From Burkholderiales bacterium RIFCSPHIGHO2_01_FULL_63_240 (GTDB lineage: Bacteria > Pseudomonadota > Gammaproteobacteria > Burkholderiales > Burkholderiaceae_C), in assembly GCA_001770725.1 (NCBI GenBank), contig MERU01000008.1, forward strand, positions 1 through 64,000: 64,000 nt of DNA, read 5' to 3'. The first letter of the stretch is position 1, and the number at the start of each line of letters is the position of its first letter. This document shows positions 54,231-63,598 of the stretch, piece after piece. The notes under the pieces are model-generated. The model was not told where the DNA came from. It did not search any database and saw only the letters and a program-made list of their open reading frames with translations. The position numbers and the translations under genes were made by a program.

Positions 54231-54255
54231 GCGCTTGAGCGACACCCGCCCACCC

Positions 54256-56253
54256 ATGCCAACGGCCCCGGAATCCGACTTCCCCTCGCCCGATGAGCCG
54301 CCCTCCAGCCGGGCGGCCATGGCGGCCGAACGCCTGTCGTGGGCCGACATCCTGCTGCGCAGCCGACGCACCCTGGTCAGCGCCCTGGCCTTGCTGACCA
54401 TCGTCGGCGTGGGCGTGGCGGGCTACCAGGCCACCTGGCGCCAGGGCATCACCGAGGTGCGCAGCAACGCCGACCACCGGCTCGACCTCTTCGCTTCGGC
54501 CGTCGAAGGCATGCTCAACCGGCTGGAGCACGTGCCGGCCACCATCCAGCTCAACCGCGACGTGGTGGCCCTGCTCAAGCCGCGCAGCGGCCCGGCCTCC
54601 AGCGAGGCGGTCAACGCCTACCTCAAGCGCCTGAACGCGCAGCTGGGCAGCCTGGCCGTCTACGTGATCGACGAACGTGGCCGGGTGGTCGCTGCCAGCA
54701 ACGCCGACGAGCCTGGCGGCTTCGTGGGTGAAGACCTGTCCTTTCGCCCTTACTTCATCGAGGCGCTGTCGGGCCAGGTCGGCCGCCATTTCGCCATCGG
54801 CAACACCAGCAAGCAGCCGGGCTACTACCTGGCCAACCCCATCCGCGAGGGCGAGCGCGTGGTCGGCGTGGCCGTCATCAAGATCTCGCTGGCGCCGCTG
54901 GACGAGGCCTGGGGCATGCTGGGCGTGCCCGCCTTCATCGCCGACGACAACGACGTGATCATCCTGTCGTCGCAGCCCGACTGGCTCTACCAGATCCTGG
55001 GCGAGCCCGATGTGGACAGGCTGGTCGACTTCCAGATCCGCCAGCTCTACGTGGGACGCCGGCCGGAGAGCTTCGCCGCCAGCAAGGCCTTGTTGCGCCA
55101 GCAAGGGCCCGCCAGCCGCGAGGGCGTGCTCATCCAGGGCCAGCACCTGGGCGCGCACCTCGGCCGCAACGTGCTGGCGCAGTCGCAGTCGCTGCCCAAG
55201 ATGCGATGGCGCCTGTGGGTCTTCACCGACGTCGACGCCGTCGGGAGGCACGCCTTCACGGTGGGCCTGCTGTCGGCCATCGCCGCGGCCTTCGTGGGCC
55301 TGCTGTGGCTGGCCATCGCCCAGCGCCAGCGCATCGTGCGCGACAAGCTGGCCGCTCGGCACATGCTCGAGCAGGCCAACGCCGAGCTCGAAGCCAAGGT
55401 GGCGCGCCGCACCAGCGCGCTGGCGCAGACCAACGAGCGCCTGCGCCACGAGGTGGCCGAGCGCATCCAGGCCGAGCACACCCTGCGCGAGGCGCAAGAC
55501 GAACTGGTTCAGGCCGCCAAGCTGGCGGTGGTGGGCCAGATGTCGGCCGGCATCACCCACGAGATCACGCAGCCGCTGGGCGCCATCCGCACGCTGGCGG
55601 GCAACTCGCAGGCCTTCCTGGCGCGCGGCGACCTGGACACCGTGGGCAGCAACCTGGGCGTCATCACCCGCTTGACCGACCAGATGGGCGACATCGTGCA
55701 GTCGCTCAAGGGTTTCGCGCGCAAGGCCCCGCCCCAGCCGCAGGCCACCGACATCGCCCAGGCCGTGCACAACGCTTTGCTGCTGTTCATGGCCCGCATC
55801 CGCGCCGACGATGTCACCCTCGTCAACGACTGCCAGGAGGGCCTGGCCCAGGCCTGGTGCGAGCCCAACCGCCTGGAGCAGGTGGTCGTCAACCTGATCG
55901 GCAACGCGCTGGATGCCATGCGCGGCCAGCCCGTGCGCACCCTGCGCCTGCACACGGCCCTGGTCGAAACCGAAAGCGGCCCGCGCGTGCAGCTGATGGT
56001 GGACGACACCGGCGCCGGCCTGACACCCGAGCTGCACGAGCGCCTGTTCGCGCCCTTCTTCACGACCAAGCCCCATGGCCACGGCCTGGGGCTGGGCCTG
56101 GCCATTTCGCGTGACATCATCCGCTCGTTCCAGGGCGAGCTGCGCGCCGAGAACCGCCCCGACGGAGGCGCGCGCTTCACCGTGGAGCTGCCCGAGCGCC
56201 ACCCGCACGACCCCAGCACACCGCCTGAGCCCCAGCCCACCCCGCAGCCATGA
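54256..56253 (+). CDS. aauS: Sensor histidine kinase, AauS/DctB-like
   Basis: A 665-residue kinase. A membrane segment near 39-58, a double-PAS (dCache-like) periplasmic domain with GRVVAASNADEPGGFVGE and SFRPYFIEALSGQ, a second membrane segment near 335-355 and a coiled coil are followed by HisKA. The active histidine is in SAGITHEITQPLGAI near 434, and the ATPase has NLIGNALDAMR and DTGAGLTPELHERLF. Periplasmic domains of this kind bind C4-dicarboxylates or acidic amino acids. The partner regulator overlaps by 4 bases. A TTG at 54235 is an alternative start. The name rests on context and on the exact AauR-type site upstream. Confidence 0.85.
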   Translation: MPTAPESDFPSPDEPPSSRAAMAAERLSWADILLRSRRTLVSALALLTIVGVGVAGYQATWRQGITEVRSNADHRLDLFASAVEGMLNRLEHVPATIQLNRDVVALLKPRSGPASSEAVNAYLKRLNAQLGSLAVYVIDERGRVVAASNADEPGGFVGEDLSFRPYFIEALSGQVGRHFAIGNTSKQPGYYLANPIREGERVVGVAVIKISLAPLDEAWGMLGVPAFIADDNDVIILSSQPDWLYQILGEPDVDRLVDFQIRQLYVGRRPESFAASKALLRQQGPASREGVLIQGQHLGAHLGRNVLAQSQSLPKMRWRLWVFTDVDAVGRHAFTVGLLSAIAAAFVGLLWLAIAQRQRIVRDKLAARHMLEQANAELEAKVARRTSALAQTNERLRHEVAERIQAEHTLREAQDELVQAAKLAVVGQMSAGITHEITQPLGAIRTLAGNSQAFLARGDLDTVGSNLGVITRLTDQMGDIVQSLKGFARKAPPQPQATDIAQAVHNALLLFMARIRADDVTLVNDCQEGLAQAWCEPNRLEQVVVNLIGNALDAMRGQPVRTLRLHTALVETESGPRVQLMVDDTGAGLTPELHERLFAPFFTTKPHGHGLGLGLAISRDIIRSFQGELRAENRPDGGARFTVELPERHPHDPSTPPEPQPTPQP

Positions 56254-57599
56254 CCGCGCCCCTGCCCGACACCGTCCTCATCGTCGAAGACGACCCCCAC
56301 GTGCGCCTGGGCTGCGTGCAGGCGATGCAGCTGGCCAACCTGGCCGTCGAAGGCGTGGGCAGCGCCGAAGAAGCCCTCACCCGGCTGGCGCTGGGCCACG
56401 TCGCCGTGGTCGTCACCGACATGCGCCTGCCCAAGGCCGACGGCCTCAGCCTGGTGCGCCTGTGCCAGCAGCAAGACGCCCACCTGCCCGTGGTCATGAT
56501 CACCGGACATGGCGACATCGACCTGGCGGTGGAAAGCATGCGCGCCGGCGCCTACGACTTCATCACCAAGCCCTTCGCGTCGGAGCGCCTGGTCGACGTG
56601 GTGCGCCGCGCGCTGGAAAAACGCCAGCTCACCCGCGAGATCGCCCGCCTGCGCCAGCAGCTGCACCAGGGCGACGACATCGAGTCGCGCCTGATCGGCC
56701 AGTCGCCGGCCATGGTGGCGGTGCGCCGACTCATCCTGGACGTGGCCGACTCGCCCGTGGACGTGCTGGTGCACGGCGAGACCGGCTGCGGCAAGGAGCT
56801 GGTGGCCCAGGCCCTGCACGCTGCCTCGCCGCGCCGCAAGGGCCCCTATGTGGCGCTGAACTGCGGCGGCATGCCCGACAACCTGCTCGACAGCGAGCTT
56901 TTCGGCCACGAGGCCGGTGCCTTCACCGGCGCCCAGAAGCGCCGCATCGGCAAGATCGAGTTCGCGCAAGGCGGCACGCTTTTTCTCGACGAGCTCGAGA
57001 CCATGCCCATGGCCATGCAGATCAAGCTGCTGCGCGTGCTGCAAGAGCGCAAGCTCGAGCGCCTGGGCTCGAACGCGCCCATCGACATCGACTGCCGCAT
57101 CGTCGCCGCCACCAAGGACGACCTGCTCGAGCGCGGCAAGCAAGGCAGCTTCCGCTCCGACCTGTACTACCGACTCAACGTCGTGACCATCACGCTGCCG
57201 CCCCTTCGCGAGCGTCGCGAAGACATCCCGCTGCTGATGGCGCACTTCACGGCCACCGCCGCCCAGCGCTTCAACCGCCCGCCGCCCGAGCTCACGGCGG
57301 CCCAGCTCTCGGCCCTGATGCGCCACGACTGGCCAGGCAACGTGCGCGAATTGCGCAACGTGGCCGACTGCCTGGTGCTGGGCGTGCGCCACGCCATCCT
57401 CGACCCACAGGGCGCGACACCCGCCACGCCAGCCGGCCTGAGCCTGGCCGAGGCGGTCGAACACTTCGAGCGCGAGCTGATCGCCGCCGAGCTCGCTCGC
57501 CAGGGCGGCAACATGGCCAAGACCGCCGAGGCGCTGAAGGTGGCCAAGACCACGCTGCACGACAAGGCCAAGCGCCTGGGCTTGGGGCCGCAGGGCTGA
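56250..57599 (+). CDS. aauR: Sigma-54-dependent response regulator, AauR/DctD-like
   Basis: A 449-residue NtrC-family activator. Receiver domain with LIVEDDPHVR and the acceptor aspartate in VVVTDMRLPKADG near 56; AAA+ domain with Walker A GETGCGKELVAQ near 176 (Cys in place of the usual Thr), the sigma-54 contact loop GAFTGAQ near 223, LFLDELETMP, and RSDLYYRLNVV; a Fis-type helix-turn-helix at about 417-440 (GGNMAKTAEALKVAKTTLHDKAK). It should bind the TTCGG-N4-CCGAA site at 47148 and activate the sigma-54 promoter at 47236, so it would raise its own synthesis. Confidence 0.9.
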   Translation: MTAPLPDTVLIVEDDPHVRLGCVQAMQLANLAVEGVGSAEEALTRLALGHVAVVVTDMRLPKADGLSLVRLCQQQDAHLPVVMITGHGDIDLAVESMRAGAYDFITKPFASERLVDVVRRALEKRQLTREIARLRQQLHQGDDIESRLIGQSPAMVAVRRLILDVADSPVDVLVHGETGCGKELVAQALHAASPRRKGPYVALNCGGMPDNLLDSELFGHEAGAFTGAQKRRIGKIEFAQGGTLFLDELETMPMAMQIKLLRVLQERKLERLGSNAPIDIDCRIVAATKDDLLERGKQGSFRSDLYYRLNVVTITLPPLRERREDIPLLMAHFTATAAQRFNRPPPELTAAQLSALMRHDWPGNVRELRNVADCLVLGVRHAILDPQGATPATPAGLSLAEAVEHFERELIAAELARQGGNMAKTAEALKVAKTTLHDKAKRLGLGPQG

Positions 57600-57654
57600 G
57601 GCGGGTCACAGGCCCGCGCCCGGCGTTCGGTCCGCCAGCCGGCCCTCAGGCAGA

Positions 57655-58575
57655 ATGCAGCCCGTCATGCTCGCCGCCCTTCAACGCCTGAGCCACTGGC
57701 CCCTCGGCCTGCTGCACCCCATCGGGGCAGCGCTCGGCTGGGCGGCCTACCTGGGCTCCCCCAGCTACCGCCGCCGCCTCAAGGCCCACACCGATGCCGT
57801 GGGCCTGAATCGGCGCCAGCGCTGGGCCGCCGTCGGCCACGCCGGCAAGATGGTGGGCGAGCTGCCCCTGATGTGGGGCCGCCCCGCAGGCGAGGCCTTT
57901 GGCGATCGCGTCCAGTGGCGCCACCCCGAGGTCGTCGAACAGGCCCTGAGCGAAGGCAAGGGCCTGCTGCTGCTCACGCCCCACCTGGGTTGCTTCGAGG
58001 TCACGGCCCAGGCCTATGCCGAACGCTTCGGCGCCAAGCAGCCCATCACCGCGCTGTATCGCCCCGCCAAGCAGGCCTGGCTGGCCGACACGATGAAGGA
58101 CTCGCGCAACCGCCCCGGCATGCTCACCAGCCCGGCCACCCTGGGCGGCGTGCGCCAGATGCTGCGCGCGCTCAAATCGGGCCAGACCGTGGGCCTGCTG
58201 CCCGACCAGGTGCCGCCCGAGGGCATGGGCGCCTGGGCGCCTTTTTTCGGCCGCCCGGCCTACACCATGACCATGGCCGCCAAGCTGGTGGCACAAACCG
58301 GCTGCGCCGTCGTGCTGCTGCGCGGCGAGCGCCTGGGCTGGCTGGCGCGCCGCGCCCAGGGCTGCAGCTACGTGGTGCACGCCAGCCGCGTGCCGCAGGC
58401 CACGCACACCATCCTGGCCGGGGGCGATGCGGCACAATCCGCAGCCGCCATCAACCGGCTCATGGAAGAGCTCATCATGCAAGCACCCGAGCAGTACCTG
58501 TGGGGCTACAACCGATACAAAGGACCGCGCGCGGACATCCTGACCTCGGCCGCCCCTCGCGAGGATCAGGCCTGA
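57655..58575 (+). CDS. lpxL: Lysophospholipid/lipid A acyltransferase (1)
   Basis: A 306-residue membrane-associated acyltransferase of the LpxL/HtrB family, which puts a secondary acyl chain on lipid A. The active-site motif HLGCFE (H-x4-E) is near 118, with GLLPDQVPPEG and APFFGRPAYT further on. The usual H-x4-D is replaced by H-x4-E, which is common in this branch. Stop and next start overlap (TGATG). The pair lies upstream of dapF as in other Burkholderiales. Confidence 0.93.
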   Translation: MQPVMLAALQRLSHWPLGLLHPIGAALGWAAYLGSPSYRRRLKAHTDAVGLNRRQRWAAVGHAGKMVGELPLMWGRPAGEAFGDRVQWRHPEVVEQALSEGKGLLLLTPHLGCFEVTAQAYAERFGAKQPITALYRPAKQAWLADTMKDSRNRPGMLTSPATLGGVRQMLRALKSGQTVGLLPDQVPPEGMGAWAPFFGRPAYTMTMAAKLVAQTGCAVVLLRGERLGWLARRAQGCSYVVHASRVPQATHTILAGGDAAQSAAAINRLMEELIMQAPEQYLWGYNRYKGPRADILTSAAPREDQA

Positions 58576-59495
58576 TGGCGACCAAAGCAGGCGAATTGCT
58601 GCAAGAAGGCGCCATCCGCGTCGGACTGGGCCTGCTGTGGACGCTGCACTGGCTGCCCCTGCCCGTGCTGGCTGCTTTCGCGCGCGGCCTGGGCGCCCTG
58701 CTCTACCGCCTGGCCGGCTCGCGCCGCAAGGTGGGCCTGCGCAACCTCGAGCTATGCTTTCCGGACATGCCGCTGGCCGAGCGCAAAGCCCTGCTCAAGC
58801 GCCATTTCCAGTGGCTCACGCAAAGCCTGCTCGACCGCGCCGTGCTGTGGTGGGCGCCCGCCTCGCGCATCCGCCGCCTCATCCAGGTCGAAGGCGACAT
58901 CGGCCTGGCCGAACGCACGTGGCAGCAGGAGCAGCGCGCCACCATGTGGTTGTGCCCGCACTTCGTGGGCCTGGACGTGGCCGGCGCGGCCATCCTGCTC
59001 AAGCAACCGCGCCCTGGCGCCTCCATCTACCAGGCACAGAGCCACCCGCTGATGGACCGCCTGATGAAGCAGGGCCGCCTGCGCTTCGGTGACGCGGAGA
59101 TCTTCCCGCGCCAGGACTCCATCAAGCCCCTGCTGCGGGCCGTGAAGGCCGGCCGGGGCTTTTTCAACCTGCCGGACATGGACTTCGGCATGCAGGACGC
59201 CACCTTCGTGCCCTTTTTCGGCGTGCCGGCGGCCACGCTGATGGCGCCCTCGCGCCTGGCGCGCATGCTGGACATGGTGGTGCAGCCCGTCATCGCCGAG
59301 CTGCTGCCTGGCGGTCGCGGCTGGAAGGTGAAGTTCCTGCCGCCGCTGCAAGGCTTTCCCACCCGCGACGCCGAGGCCGACACCGCGGCGATGAACCGCT
59401 TCATCGAGCAGCAGATCCTGCTGCAGCCCGAGCAGTACCTGTGGGTGCACAAGCGCTTCAAGACCCGGCCCGAGGGCCAACCCGGGCTGTACTGA
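58575..59495 (+). CDS. lpxL: Lysophospholipid/lipid A acyltransferase (2)
   Basis: A 306-residue second LpxL/LpxM-type enzyme. The active-site motif is PHFVGLD (H-x4-D) near 139; YQAQSHPLMDRLMKQGR, NLPDMDFGMQD and FVPFFGVPAATL follow. It overlaps the first copy by one base (TGATG), so both are translated together, presumably adding two different secondary acyl chains. Confidence 0.93.
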   Translation: MATKAGELLQEGAIRVGLGLLWTLHWLPLPVLAAFARGLGALLYRLAGSRRKVGLRNLELCFPDMPLAERKALLKRHFQWLTQSLLDRAVLWWAPASRIRRLIQVEGDIGLAERTWQQEQRATMWLCPHFVGLDVAGAAILLKQPRPGASIYQAQSHPLMDRLMKQGRLRFGDAEIFPRQDSIKPLLRAVKAGRGFFNLPDMDFGMQDATFVPFFGVPAATLMAPSRLARMLDMVVQPVIAELLPGGRGWKVKFLPPLQGFPTRDAEADTAAMNRFIEQQILLQPEQYLWVHKRFKTRPEGQPGLY

Positions 59496-59547
59496 TCGCG
59501 CCGCCCGGCCCAGGCTTGACCCAGGTCAAAACTGACACCGCGGTGAC

Positions 59548-59575
59548 TCAAGTTCCCGCGCCCGCCAGCCGATAC
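59548..59575 (+). promoter_or_regulatory. Candidate sigma-28 (FliA) promoter of chemoreceptor 2
   Basis: TCAAG at 59548 and GCCGATAC at 59568 are about 15 bases apart. The -10 octamer agrees with GCCGATAA at seven of eight places. It lies 62 bases before the start codon. Confidence 0.5.
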
Positions 59576-59636
59576 CCGATGCGAGAGGGGCACCTCATTC
59601 GGCGCCCCATTGCATTCGTACAAGGAGTTCGGGTTC

Positions 59637-61202
59637 ATGAACTGGATCAACTGGTTGCGGGGCTTTTCCATCCGCTCGCGACTGATCGCCTGCATGGCGC
59701 TGGTCGTTGTCATCGGCACCATCGTGGGGGCCGGCATGAGCTGGCGGCTGATGTCGCTCAAGGGCGAATTCGACAATTTCGCACGTGAGGAATTCACCGC
59801 CACCCAGCGCATGGCCGACCTGGCCCTGAACCTGAGCAAGCTGCGCGGGCAGGAAAAGGCCGCCATCATCAACACGGGCGACTCGGTCACGGCCGAAGGC
59901 CACTTCAAGGCCTGGCGCGAAGCCCTGGCCGAGACCGGCAAGGCCAACGATGCCCTGATCGCCGCCGCCCCGAACGACGAGATTCGCCAGGCCGCCACCA
60001 AGCTCAAGGACAAGCTCGAGGCCTACAGCAAGTCGCTGCGCCCGACGCTGGAGCTGATCGCCGGCAACGCCCTGAGCTCGTCGGCCGAGGCTTACCAGTC
60101 GACGGACACCGCCCGCCAGGAGGCCGACCAGGCCGAAGCGCTCGCCGCGCAGCTCAACGCCAGCGTGGTGTCCATCGCCGACGCGCGCCGCAACACCGTC
60201 GAAGGCGAGGTGCAGTCCACCATCGTCTCGCTGTGGGCCCTGCTGCTGTCGCCAGGCATCATCTTCCTGCCGCTGATGGGCGCCACCGTCTACTCGATCA
60301 CCCGCCCGCTGATGCGCGCCGAAGAGATCACCCAGGCCATCGCCCACGGCGACCTGACCCAGACGATCCCCCTGACAGGCCAGGACGAGATCGCCCACCT
60401 GATGAGCTCGATGAAGACCATGCAGGACGGCCTGCGCGACATGGTGGCCTCGGTGCGCGACTCGTCGGAGAGCATGCTGACCGCCTCGACCGAGATCGCC
60501 GCCGGCAACCAGGACCTGTCCACCCGCACCGAGCAGACGGCCTCCAACCTGCAGGCCGCCGCGTCGTCGATGGACGAGATCAGCAAGACCGTGGAGCACT
60601 CGGCCGACTCTGCCACCGTGGCCAACCAGCTGGCCTCCACAGCCAGCCAGCGCGCCGTCGTGGGTGGCGAGGTGGTCTTCAGCGTGGTGCAGCACATGGA
60701 AGACATCAGCGAGGCCTCGCGCAAGATCAACGACATCATCAGCGTGATCGACGGCATCGCCTTCCAGACCAACATCCTGGCGCTGAACGCGGCCGTGGAA
60801 GCGGCGCGCGCCGGCGAACAAGGCCGCGGCTTCGCGGTGGTGGCTGGCGAGGTGCGCTCGCTGGCGCAACGCAGCGCCGAGGCCGCCCGCGAGATCAAGA
60901 CGCTGATCGGCCAGTCCACCGAACGCGTGGACGTCGGCTCGCAGAAGGTGCGCGAGGCCGGCTCGGTGATGAACGAGATCGTCGACGCCATCCAGCGCGT
61001 GTCGCAGGCCATGGGCGAGATCGCCGAGGCCACCCGCCAGCAGTCCAGCGGCATCGGCCAGGTGACGAACTCGGTGACCGAGCTCGACCACATGACCCAG
61101 CAGAACGCGGCCCTGGTCGAGCAGTCCGCCGCCGCCGCCGACAGCCTGCGCCAGCAAGCCATCGACCTGTCGCGAACGGTGCAGCGCTTTCACCTCAGCT
61201 GA
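59637..61202 (+). CDS. Methyl-accepting chemotaxis protein (2)
   Basis: A 521-residue chemoreceptor. Membrane segment ([19 protein letters not shown]), a helical periplasmic domain of about 150 residues with [19 protein letters not shown], a second membrane segment near 195-215, then HAMP and rod. The tip shows [33 protein letters not shown], and the methylation helix [22 protein letters not shown] lies 9 bases before the ATG. The last residues VQRFHLS do not form a CheR pentapeptide. The gene breaks the lpxL-dapF order seen elsewhere. Confidence 0.93.
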   Translation: MNWINWLRGFSIRSRLIACMALVVVIGTIVGAGMSWRLMSLKGEFDNFAREEFTATQRMADLALNLSKLRGQEKAAIINTGDSVTAEGHFKAWREALAETGKANDALIAAAPNDEIRQAATKLKDKLEAYSKSLRPTLELIAGNALSSSAEAYQSTDTARQEADQAEALAAQLNASVVSIADARRNTVEGEVQSTIVSLWALLLSPGIIFLPLMGATVYSITRPLMRAEEITQAIAHGDLTQTIPLTGQDEIAHLMSSMKTMQDGLRDMVASVRDSSESMLTASTEIAAGNQDLSTRTEQTASNLQAAASSMDEISKTVEHSADSATVANQLASTASQRAVVGGEVVFSVVQHMEDISEASRKINDIISVIDGIAFQTNILALNAAVEAARAGEQGRGFAVVAGEVRSLAQRSAEAAREIKTLIGQSTERVDVGSQKVREAGSVMNEIVDAIQRVSQAMGEIAEATRQQSSGIGQVTNSVTELDHMTQQNAALVEQSAAAADSLRQQAIDLSRTVQRFHLS

Positions 61203-61257
61203 GGCGCCATCCACCCGGCGCGTCAGGGGCTTCATGACAGGCGGATAATCGCCGGTC

Positions 61258-62121
61258 ATGAAGCTGCGTTTCACCAAGATGCACGGCGCGGGCAACGACT
61301 TCGTCGTGCTCGACGCCACCCGCGGGCCGCTGCCTTTGAGCACGGCCCAGTACCGTTTCATCGCCGACCGGCGCTTTGGCATCGGCGCCGACCAGATCCT
61401 GGTCGTCGAGCCCGGTGACCCAGCGGCCGGCACCGACTTCACCTACCGCATCTTCAACGCCGACGGCGGCGAGGTCGAGCAGTGCGGCAACGGCGCGCGC
61501 TGCTTCGCCCGCTTCGTGCACGACACGGGCCTGACCTCGAAAGACGTGATCCGCGTGCAGACGCAAAAGGCCATCATCGAGCCGCGCCTGCAGGCCGACG
61601 GCCGCGTCACCGTCGACATGGGCGCGCCCTTCCTGGTGCCCGCCGAGGTGCCCTTCGACACCGCTGGCCTCACACCGAAGCGGGTCAACGGCTGCGAGCT
61701 GTGGCCCATCCAGCTGGCCAACCACCCGGTCGACGTGGCGGTGGTGTCCATGGGCAACCCGCACGCCGTCATGCGCGTGGACAGCACCGAACATGCCCCG
61801 GTCGACGAGGTGGGCCCGCAGGTCGAAGGCCATGTGCGCTTTCCGCGCCGGGTCAACGCCGGCTTCATGGAGGTCGTCTCGCGCAATCACATCAAGCTGC
61901 GCGTGTTCGAGCGCGGCACGGGCGAGACCCTGGCCTGCGGCTCGGGCGCCTGCGCGGCCGTGGTCGCCGGCATCCGCCTGGGCTGGCTGGACGGCACGGT
62001 CGACGTCGACATGCCGGGCGGCCGCCTGACCATTTCCTGGGCCGGCCCCGGCCAGAGCGTGCTCATGACTGGCCCGGCCGTCACCGTCTTCGCGGGCGAG
62101 ATCGACGTCCCGGCCCTTTGA
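61258..62121 (+). CDS. dapF: Diaminopimelate epimerase
   Basis: A 287-residue cofactor-independent racemase that turns LL- into meso-diaminopimelate for lysine and cell wall. The two catalytic cysteines are in [12 protein letters not shown] near 75 and [12 protein letters not shown] near 226. The N-terminus [19 protein letters not shown] is typical. It is followed by DUF484 and xerC, the standard order. Confidence 0.97.
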   Translation: MKLRFTKMHGAGNDFVVLDATRGPLPLSTAQYRFIADRRFGIGADQILVVEPGDPAAGTDFTYRIFNADGGEVEQCGNGARCFARFVHDTGLTSKDVIRVQTQKAIIEPRLQADGRVTVDMGAPFLVPAEVPFDTAGLTPKRVNGCELWPIQLANHPVDVAVVSMGNPHAVMRVDSTEHAPVDEVGPQVEGHVRFPRRVNAGFMEVVSRNHIKLRVFERGTGETLACGSGACAAVVAGIRLGWLDGTVDVDMPGGRLTISWAGPGQSVLMTGPAVTVFAGEIDVPAL

Positions 62122-62160
62122 CCTCGGCTCTCCCTGCAACCCTCACCCCAAGCTGACACC

Positions 62161-62844
62161 ATGACCCTGCAAGGCATCACCGAAGACGAGATCGCCAACT
62201 ACCTGGTGCACACGCCCGGCTTCTTCGAGCGCAACGCCCAGCTGCTGGCCTCCATCCAGCTCACCAGCCCGCACGGCCAGCGCGCCGTCTCGCTGCAGGA
62301 GCGCCAGATGGAGATGCTGCGCGACAAGATCCGCGGCCTGGAAAAGCGCATCATGGACATGATCCGCCTGAGCCAGGAGAACGAGGCCATCGTCGAGCGC
62401 CTGCACCGCTGGGTGCGCGCCGTCATGCTGTCCCACGACGACCGCGCCCTGCCCGACACCCTGGTCGAGACCCTGCGCCACGAGTTCCTGATCCCGCAGG
62501 TGGCGGTGCGCGTGTGGTCGACGCCTGAGCGCGCCCTGCGCCCCGAGCTGGCCGACCTGCCCCAGGCCGCCGAGGTCAGCGAAGACGCGCGCAGCTTCGC
62601 CGCCAGCCTGAACCAGCCCTACTGCGGCCTGAACGCCGGCTTCGAGGCGGGCAAGTGGCTGGAAGACAGCGCCCACATCACCTCGCTGGCCCTGATCCCG
62701 CTGCACCACGGCGGCGCCTGCTTTGGCCTCCTGGTGCTGGGCTCGCCCGACGCCACCCGCTACACCTCCGACATGGGCGTGGACTTCCTGCTGCAGGTGG
62801 GGGACGTGAGCAGCGCGGCGCTCTCGCGCCTGCTCTCGGCCTGA
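62161..62844 (+). CDS. DUF484-family protein
   Basis: A 227-residue protein of the conserved DUF484 family, found between dapF and xerC in many Proteobacteria. The short helix ITEDEIANYLVHTPGFFERN opens it, then a coiled coil with LQERQMEMLRDKIRGLEKRI, and a GAF-like C-terminal domain ending HGGACFGLLVLGSPD and VGDVSSAALSRLL. The function is not known; the GAF-like part suggests small-molecule sensing. Confidence 0.95.
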   Translation: MTLQGITEDEIANYLVHTPGFFERNAQLLASIQLTSPHGQRAVSLQERQMEMLRDKIRGLEKRIMDMIRLSQENEAIVERLHRWVRAVMLSHDDRALPDTLVETLRHEFLIPQVAVRVWSTPERALRPELADLPQAAEVSEDARSFAASLNQPYCGLNAGFEAGKWLEDSAHITSLALIPLHHGGACFGLLVLGSPDATRYTSDMGVDFLLQVGDVSSAALSRLLSA

Positions 62845-62943
62845 TCTGTTCGGCTCAAAACCCCGGGATGCGACCGTGCAAGTGCTCGACACATGCGTGT
62901 GTCACACTGCCCGCAAGACAAACAAATCCCGGGGAAGACATCC

Positions 62944-63543
62944 ATGTCACGTCGACACATCGCTGCCGTCATCGCCTCGCTTTGCCTGATCGGCCCCTCC
63001 AACGCTGCTTTTCAGATCGATCAGGTCAACATCGGTTGCACCGGTGACCTCATGATCTCCGGCGTCAATGCCCTCAGCATGAGTTGCAGCGGCGACCTGA
63101 GCCTGCATGGCGCGGCGCCAGGCGCCTTCATCGAAGCCAGCGAATCCATTCGTGTGTTTTCGCTCGGTCAACTGAGCGTGGCGGACCTGCACCTGATCTC
63201 GCCGTTCGTCGAGCTGTTGTCGGACAGTGCCGTGGTGATCAACGGCAACATTTCGCTGCTTGCCCCGCCTGGCACGGGGCCAACGGGTCCGGACCTGCAC
63301 ATCGGCGTTGGCGAACAGCGTCTGTCCACCACACCTGAAAACGCAGCCGCTGGCACCATCTCGATCGGCTCCAGAGGAGACATCCGCCTGAGCAACGCAG
63401 GCATCGGTGAAAGCGCAGGCCTCGGCGTGCGAGTCATGGACGGAGGCCAACTGCAGATTTCAGCCGTCCCCGAGCCCTCGACCTGGGCCCTGCTGCTGGG
63501 CGGCATGGGCCTGATGGCTTTCGTGCGCCGCCGCCCCAGCTGA
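62944..63543 (+). CDS. PEP-CTERM surface protein (5)
   Basis: A 199-residue secreted protein. A signal peptide ends at GPSNAAF, and the tag at the C-terminus reads VPEPSTWALLLGGMGLMAF with final RRRPS. Two cysteines (IGCTGD, MSCSGD) and ISGVNALS-type beta repeats in between suggest a stacked beta fold like filamentous surface proteins. It is inserted between DUF484 and xerC, which usually touch, and so looks like a recent arrival at this spot. Confidence 0.87.
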   Translation: MSRRHIAAVIASLCLIGPSNAAFQIDQVNIGCTGDLMISGVNALSMSCSGDLSLHGAAPGAFIEASESIRVFSLGQLSVADLHLISPFVELLSDSAVVINGNISLLAPPGTGPTGPDLHIGVGEQRLSTTPENAAAGTISIGSRGDIRLSNAGIGESAGLGVRVMDGGQLQISAVPEPSTWALLLGGMGLMAFVRRRPS

Positions 63544-63598
63544 GCCTGAGCGCGTCACCTGGCGGCGCTGGGCGCCACTCGGCTGCACAATCACAGCC

